Source of the DNA: Warburgia ugandensis
Lineage: Eukaryota > Streptophyta > Magnoliopsida > Canellales > Canellaceae
Assembly (NCBI GenBank): GCA_035236585.1
Contig: CP141128.1
Location: forward strand, 25,449,618 to 25,513,617
DNA length: 64,000 nucleotides
Direction: 5' to 3'
Below the pieces are notes generated by a model. It made no database searches. It was given only the letters and a program-made list of their open reading frames with translations, and had not been told where the DNA came from. Every line of letters begins with the position of its first letter. Position 1 is the stretch's first letter. Below are positions 57,171-64,000 of the stretch, piece after piece. A program made the translations under genes and the position numbers.

Positions 57171-60100
57171 AATTAAAATTGAAACCATTAGATAATACTC
57201 AGAAAATGGAATCCAACAAGCTAAGGAATGCTAAACATAGAGTCCGGATGAAGGAGTTTTGGGATTTCAAAGTTAGGGCTATTTCATTAATTAAAAGTGA
57301 AAAAACAACTTAGAAACCTCATGGGCCATTTTGATATTGGCAAGGCTCAATGGTGTAGCAACCTTAAAATTGTACAATTCCATGATTAGGATATGAGTAT
57401 TTAGGAAGTATATCTTTTAATAGCATAATAATTTCAAATTAAAGCTGAAACCATTGGATAGTACTCAGAAAATGGAATCCAATGAAACAAGGAACGTAGA
57501 AAATAGAGTTCGTATGAAGGAGTTATGGGACTTTGAAGTCAGGGCTATTTCGGCAATTAAAGGTGAAAAACAAAACATAGAAACCTTAGGGGGCCATTTC
57601 AATAATGGCAGGGCTCGCTAGTGTAACAACCATAAAATTTTACTATTCCATGATCAGGTCATGAGCTTTCAAGAAGTATATATTTTAATAGCATAATAAT
57701 TTCAAATTAAAGTTGAAACCATTAGATAATACTCAAAAAATGGAATCCAACGAGCCAAGGAATGCTAAAAATAAAGTCCGCATGAAGGAGTTTTGGGACT
57801 CCAAAGTCAGGGCTATTTCATTAATTAAAAGTGAAAAAAAAAAGATAGAAACCACATGGGGCAATTTTGATATTGGCAAGGCTCAATGGTGTAACAACCT
57901 TAAAATTTTACTATTCCATGATCAGGTTATGAGTATTCAAGAAGTATATCTTTTAATAGCTTAATAATTTCTAATTAGCTAAAACCATTAGATAGTACTC
58001 AGAAAATGGAATCCAAACAGCCAAGGAACGTAGAAAATAGAGTTTGTATGAAGGAGTTATGGGACTTCAAAGTCAGGGCTATTTCATGAATTAAAAGTGA
58101 AAAAAAAACAAAGAAACCTCAGGGGGCCATTTCGATAGTGGTAGGGCTTACTAGTGTAACAACCTTAATATTTTAGTATTCCATGATCAGGTCATGAGCT
58201 TTCAAGAAGTATATCTTTTAATTACATAATAATTTGAAATTAAAACTGAAACCATTAGATAATACTCAGAAAATGGAATCCAATGAGCCGAGGAATTCTA
58301 AAAATAGAGTCCGTATGAAGGAGTTATGGGACATCAAAATCAGGGGTATTTCATTAATGAAAAGTGAGAAAAAAAACATAGAAACCTCATGGGTCAACAT
58401 TGATATTGGCGAGGGTCACTGATGTGACAACCTTAAAATTTTACTATTCCATGATCAGGTTATGAGTACTTTATAAGTATATCTTTTAATAGCTTAATAA
58501 TTTCAAATTAAAGTAGAAACCATTAGATAGTACTCAGAAAATGGAATCCAACGAGCCAAGGAAAGTAGAAAATAGAGTTCGCATGAAGGAGTTATGGGAC
58601 TTCAAAGTTAGGGCTATTTCATTAATAAAATGTGAAGAAAAAAACATTGAAACCTCAGGGGGGCATTTCTATAATGGCAGGGCTCACTGGTGTAAGGACC
58701 TTAATATTTTACTATTGCATGATCAGGTCATGAGCTTTCAAGAAGTATATCCTTTAGTTGCATAATAATTTGAAATTAAAACTAAAACCATTAGATAATA
58801 CTCAGAAAATGGAATCCAGCAAGCCAAGGAATGCTAAAAATTGAGTCCTAATGAAGGAGTTAAGGGACTTCAAAGTCAGGGCTATTTCATTAATTAAAAG
58901 TTAAAAAAAAAAACATAGGAACCTCAAGGACCCATTTCGATAATGGCAAGGCTCGCTGGTGTAACAACCTTAATATTTTACTATTCCATGATCAGGTCAT
59001 GAGTTTTCAAGATGTATATATTTTAATAGCTTAATATTTCAAATTAAAATTGAAACCATTAGATAATACTCGAAAAATGGAATCCAATAAGCCAAGGAAT
59101 GCTAAAAATAGAGTCCGTACGAAGGAGTTTTGGGACTTCAAAGTCAGGGCTATTTCATTAATTAAAAGGGAAAAAAGAAACATAGAAACCTCATGGGTCA
59201 ATTTTTATATTGGCGAGGCTCACCGGTGTAACAACCCTAAAATTCTACTATTCCATGATCAAGTTATGCGTATTTAAGAAGTATATATTTTAATAGCGTA
59301 CTAATTTCAAATTAAAGCTAAAAACATTAGATAGTACTCAAAATATGGAATCCAATCAGCCAAGGAATGCTAAAAATAGAGTTTATATGAAGGATTTATG
59401 GGACTTCAAAGTCAGGGCTATTTCATTAATTAAAAGTGAAAAAAAAACATAGAAACCTCAAGGGGCATCTCGATAATGGCAGTACTCGCTGGTGTAACAA
59501 CCTTAATATTTTACTATTCCATGATCAGGTCATGAGCTTTCAAGAAGTATATCTTTTATTTCCATAATAATTTGGAATTAAAACTAAAACCATTAGATAA
59601 TACACGAAAAATGGAATCCAACTAGAGAAGGAATGCTAAAAATAGAGTCCATATGAAGGAGTTATGGGACTTCAAAGTCAGGGCTACTACATTAATTAAA
59701 AGTGAAAAAAAAGCATAGAAACCTCATGGGTCAACTTTAATATTGGCGAGGTTCACCGGTGCAACAACCTTAAAATTTTACTATTCCATGATCAGGTTAT
59801 GAGTATTTAAGAAGTATATCTTTTAATAGCATAATAATTTCAAATTAAAGTAAAAAACATTAGATGTTACTCAGAAAATGGAATCCAACTAGCCAGGGAA
59901 CGCTGAAAATAGAGTTTGTATGAGGGAGTTATGGGACTTCAAAGTCCAAGCGATTTCATTAATTAAAAGTGAAATAAAAAACATAAAAACCTCAAGGGGC
60001 CATTTCGATAATGGCAGGGCTCGCTGGTGTAACAACCTTAACATTTTACTATTCCATGATCAGGTCATGAGTTTTCAAGAAGTATATATTTTAATTGCAT

Positions 60101-60235
60101 AATAATTTGGAATTAAAACTGAAACCATTAGATAATACTCAGAAGATGGACTCCAACGAGCTAAGGAATGCTGAAAATTGAGTCCGTATGAAGGAGTTGT
60201 GGGACTTCAAAGTCAGCGCTATTTCATTAATTAAC
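57171..60235 (+). repeat. Satellite array II (long units only, dimeric)
   Basis: Units start at 57354, 57622, 57890, 58155, 58423, 58691, 58960, 59227, 59493, 59760 and 60028 (lengths 265-269). Differences from array I: GGAATCCAA instead of GGAATTCAA, GAAGGAGTT, ATGATCAGGT, AATAATTTCAAATTAAA. Two types mostly alternate: one ends with ...CATGGG(T)CAA...GATATTGGCGAGG, the other with ...GGGGCCATTTCGATAATGGCAGGG, giving a period near 535 bp; two of the second type are adjacent at 58423 and 58691. No S or M units. The array ends abruptly at TTTCATTAATTAA, fused to element X3. Confidence 0.92.
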
Positions 60236-63200
60236 CCTCATATTTACAACCCTAAAAATCCTCCAAAAATGCTCATAAAATTTTCGCAAAATTTTATTCA
60301 CTCTCCCTGAAAAATTAGACCTAGATTCCTCCCCAAAAACCCAAAATTTCTAAGAGATATCTCTCATTTCAATTTCTTTTTCTTTTTAGATTGGAACAAG
60401 AGACCTAAAATCAATTAGGCACTCTATTCCAAATCTAATTTCATCAATTCCACCAACCAACACTTCCCACCATATCATATCTACAAAACCCCCAAAGCAA
60501 TTTCAAGATCTAATGGTTCAAACAATGGGAATTTGCAAGAAAGGTGGATCTTAGGCCATATCTTCATCAACAAGGTATTCTTTTTAAATTGGGCATATAA
60601 CGAAGGTTTTTTCTCCAATCAGGTAGGTAGGAATACTTTCTATACATATTTACTTATGTTTAATGAAAATTTTATTTTACTATAATTTATTTTGATGAAA
60701 AAAAAGTAAAAAAAAAGAGAGTAATAATAGCACCTTCAATTTAGGCCTATAGAGGGCTCTGATGGAAAATATGACCTTACCAATCAATCTAGAAGGGTCC
60801 AAAACCCCTAGGATACAATTTTCACTAAATTTCAAAAAGGTTTGGTCCCTTAAATGAGAAGGGATTGATTGGACGGTCTAAATGGACTGTCCGATCTCCC
60901 GATCGAACGGATGATGTGTGAAATGCCGTATGCAGGCCCGCGCAAGCACATGCGATGATGTATCGTGCACGTCCGTGGGCGCCCTGTGCGGGCGCTTCAA
61001 CATTTCATCGCAGCGGACTAGGCCGTTCGTTCCTTGGGCCCAGATCAAATCCAGGCCCTAGGAAGGACTGTGAACTTCCAGATCACATTTTGGAGTCATC
61101 TTTTGAAACATATATTTTCTGATGAAATGGCAAAATAGACATACTATTCAGTAAAACTTTCTGTATTAAAGAAACAAGTTTCCAATTATTTAGATTTTCA
61201 AGATTTGAGATGATCAGATCTTGAAAATATATTTTACTAATGATATACTATTGAAATAAAGTGATATCTATGGTTTATTTGGACATATCTGAGATATATT
61301 AAGGGATCTACCCATTATGGTAGAAAACCCCTAAAAAAACAAAGGGACCAACTTGATCAATGAGATCAAGTGTGATCAGATCCTTGGGATGGATAAAATG
61401 AATGTTGATATAATGAAATCCAAGAAATCATGGATGGATTATGACAAAAATGGATCAATATGATCTTTGGACCTTAATAAAGAAAATCCTCTAAATATAA
61501 CTAATACCCTTAATCAAAGGAAAAGTTCTAAGATCAAATGGTTGGATCATAAGTAAATGTTTCTAAAAATGTTAATGTAATTAGTTTCATTTTATATAAT
61601 AGCATTTTAAATATGATTATGTTATAAAGCATAATAGTATAACATTTAGACTTTAGCATGATATGTGATTTCATTGTTATCATAAGGTGCTAGATTTAAT
61701 TATCTTAGGGGCACTTTAGTATGATTTCATGCCATTCTAACATAGGACAATGCTAGAATTTCATATAAGTTTATACTATAGTATGAGATTATACCTTAAG
61801 CCCATGTTAGTTTAAATTGAGTTATTAAGGTATATTAGTTGGAAATCATGTTAGAGTAATTTTAAGTACCTTGCCTCATTATCATTAAGTGTTAAATTAT
61901 GTAGTTTTATGCTTTGAATTTATAATTCATTTATGGTTTAATGTTATTAGTAGATCTACTTATTATGAGATAAAGAGCATAAAACATCAAAAATGTAATC
62001 TAATGAGAAAGTAGTGTTTCATGACACAAATAAGAATGGAGTACTTTGGACTGAATTAGTAAGGGCTATAGTTAGTAGGACAATATAAGGATTATCAAAT
62101 CCTTGGCCCAAACTAGGAAAAAAATAATAAACCCCATGGATGACATTATAAATAATCATGGACTTAATTAAAATCCATTAGAAAGAGTACTTAGGGTAAA
62201 CATGCTTATAGGATCCTTATGAAAGGTTGACCTATGGTCATTCTAGTGAATGATGACCATAGTGGTTAACGGAGTTATCTAATAGAGCCTCACTCTTCCC
62301 TTACCTTCCATTGACGTTTGTGAGGTCTAAATGCCTCCTTACATGAGGATTGAAGTAACCACTTTGTGTTCACCCATTCGGCTAGTAAGCCTTACCCCAT
62401 TGGAAATAAGAGGAGCAGTCTAGATTTAGGCTTGAATAAGTTACCCCCAACCAGCACATTAACTGGTTGAATAATAATTATAAGAGCATAAAAAGTTACT
62501 AAATTACCTAACCCTAATAAAAATAGTAAGTAAGATAAGGATGATCAAACAAGATCCATTAGATCTTGGATGATCAAGAACAATAAGAAATAGAACATTA
62601 TATTGTACTTAGTATGCATGTTTATTAGTATGCTAGTTATAGTTCATTAGATTAGATAATCCAAACCCTTGATCAAAAATGATTCAAGGAAGAAAACTAA
62701 GATCATCCTCCTTAAGGATGATCCAATAACTGAACTTAGATCAAAGAAGAACTAGATGATGGAAGATCTAGGCCCCTGATATTTATCAACATGTGTAGCT
62801 TATAAATCAATGGATCTATGAAAGATCAAGATCAAGGAGATGGACACACAAAGACTTAGAGATAGAAAAATACTTAGATATGAATTATCTAAAGATCATT
62901 CTAAACATTAGATCTTGTGATCAATAGGATTGTTCAAAATTTATATATTGACAATATGTATGGATGCACATATTAGATACATCAGTCAGGATTATGGAAG
63001 ATTGGGGAAAAGAGATCAATCCTTAAAGGTAGGAGGATTTGATGAATGCATTTACATGAGATATACATGATTGTACTCATGATCTTATGTTGACAAGAGT
63101 AATGTTAATACTTGTATTAAATCTCTTGAAAACCTTATAATCCAACCAAACACATATAAGATGGTTAAGGACTAAACTATAAGTGAATAGGGAACTAGAA

Positions 63201-64000
63201 AATATTTCAGCCCTAACTAAACAGACATATGGTCTGATACATATGAAATCTATTTTACATACAAGCTTAGAGGCTTGTGAGTTTGTTTTAATAGGCATAA
63301 GCCTAAGGGGATGCTATTACTAGAGGAGTTATGAGGGTTTGGCCACCTACTCCTTGAAATTTGATGATATGATGATACCTTGCCCAAAGAGAGGCTAAAA
63401 GTCAGGTCGTGGCAATTATGGGAAGGCCACCACTATGAAAGTCTTGACCCCCCCATACGGGCAGTGACATAATATTTTCCACCGTGGTATCAGTGGTGAA
63501 CAAGGCAGTTATTCGAGTTCACTAGTACGGATCAGACTGCAACATAGTAACCTTTCTGATTATTTTGCACTATGATGTATATGAGAATAGGCATAGTGAA
63601 ATGCCTTATGTTGTAGCATAATGAAATGCTAGGTAATTGTATATTACCAATATTTCCCAAGAAGGGAAATTCCCAGTATAAGATTAGCTGTAATACTAAA
63701 TTCTCATAATGGAGAGAATTGATCAGCTTAGTTGGGAATGATATTTGACTACTTTCATAAATTTAACTGGTTTACTCATGAAGAGCATGTATGTATATAG
63801 ATATACATAAATTACAAAGTAAAGAATAGAGACATGAATATGTTAAGGGATAATGGGATTATGAAGTATTAGAATTACTTTGTCAATTATTATGTTTCTT
63901 GAATCCCCTACCAAGCATTGCTTGCTGAGATATTGTAAATGTTACAATATCTCAGATACAGGGAAGGAGAGTTAGGAGCTGAAGATGATAGAAGACTTGA
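60236..64000 (+). mobile_element. Large non-coding LTR-type element X3, 5'-truncated, runs off window
   Basis: Collinear with X1 from about 3650 onward (ACTCTCCCTGAAAAATTAGA near 60300, GGAACAAGAGACCTAAAATC near 60395, CAGGTAGGT 60619-60627) and lacks roughly the first 590 bp, including the TG start. It has its own CpG-rich cassette and the uninterrupted sequence at 63035-63080 where X1 holds the inverted fragment. Its 3' end is beyond the window. No coding sequence. Confidence 0.83.
60885..61025 (+). other. CpG-rich variable cassette in X3
   Basis: Short GC-rich block between the conserved ACTGTCCGATC and GGGCCCAGATCAAATC flanks; its sequence is not the same as the X1 block at the same place. 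Confidence 0.6.

Overview
The window is repeat-rich, AT-rich nuclear DNA from a seed plant. The evidence is a Ty3/gypsy chromovirus (probably the Tekay/Del clade) with LTRs of about 2.5 kb, a primer-binding site complementary to initiator tRNA-Met and a C-terminal chromodomain. No host protein gene, tRNA, rRNA or CRISPR array was recognised. By my boundaries about 23 kb (36%) is tandem satellite and the rest is LTR retrotransposon sequence inserted into it. Species cannot be told from this window; a pericentromeric or other heterochromatic block is an inference.

Satellite. Every monomer begins with TGTAACAACC and ends about 17-20 bp after a small dyad (GCCATT-TTGAT-AATGGC). Array I (1-3051, 8647-15119, 17635-20580, 31530-31581, 38355-38625, 41464-48685) mixes three length classes: long about 267 bp (L), medium about 236 bp (M) and short about 177 bp (S). 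These are arranged in higher-order repeats such as L-L-S-S (about 890 bp) and a nine-unit repeat of 1.93 kb. Array II (57171-60235) is made of L units only and is mostly dimeric (about 535 bp). The monomer closely resembles the first 270-290 bp of the U3 region of the LTRs lying in it, so the satellite appears to have arisen from an LTR head.

Inserted elements, left to right: a 5.6 kb element with LTR-type ends and no coding sequence (3052-8646, TSD AATAG), carrying an inverted copy of its own 3' end; a solo LTR (15120-17634); a minus-strand three-LTR compound element (20581-31529, TSD AAAAT) with a gag remnant and a nested plus-strand solo LTR (22437-24996, TSD CCATT); a 5'-truncated minus-strand LTR (31582-38354) holding a 4.4 kb element (33038-37449, TSD TAAAG); a plus-strand solo LTR of the same family (38626-41463, TSD GGTGG/GGCGG); the one element with gag, protease, RT, RNase H, integrase and chromodomain remnants (48686-57170, 3' LTR truncated); and a 5'-truncated copy of the 5.6 kb family running off the end (60236-64000).

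All coding regions are pseudogenes. The full-length element has many stops and frameshifts and has lost the RT segment holding the catalytic aspartates. Recurrent features of the LTRs are a TATA box, a CpG-rich variable leader with hairpins, a conserved splice-donor-like GGTAGGT, and a 17-bp palindrome in the 3' third.
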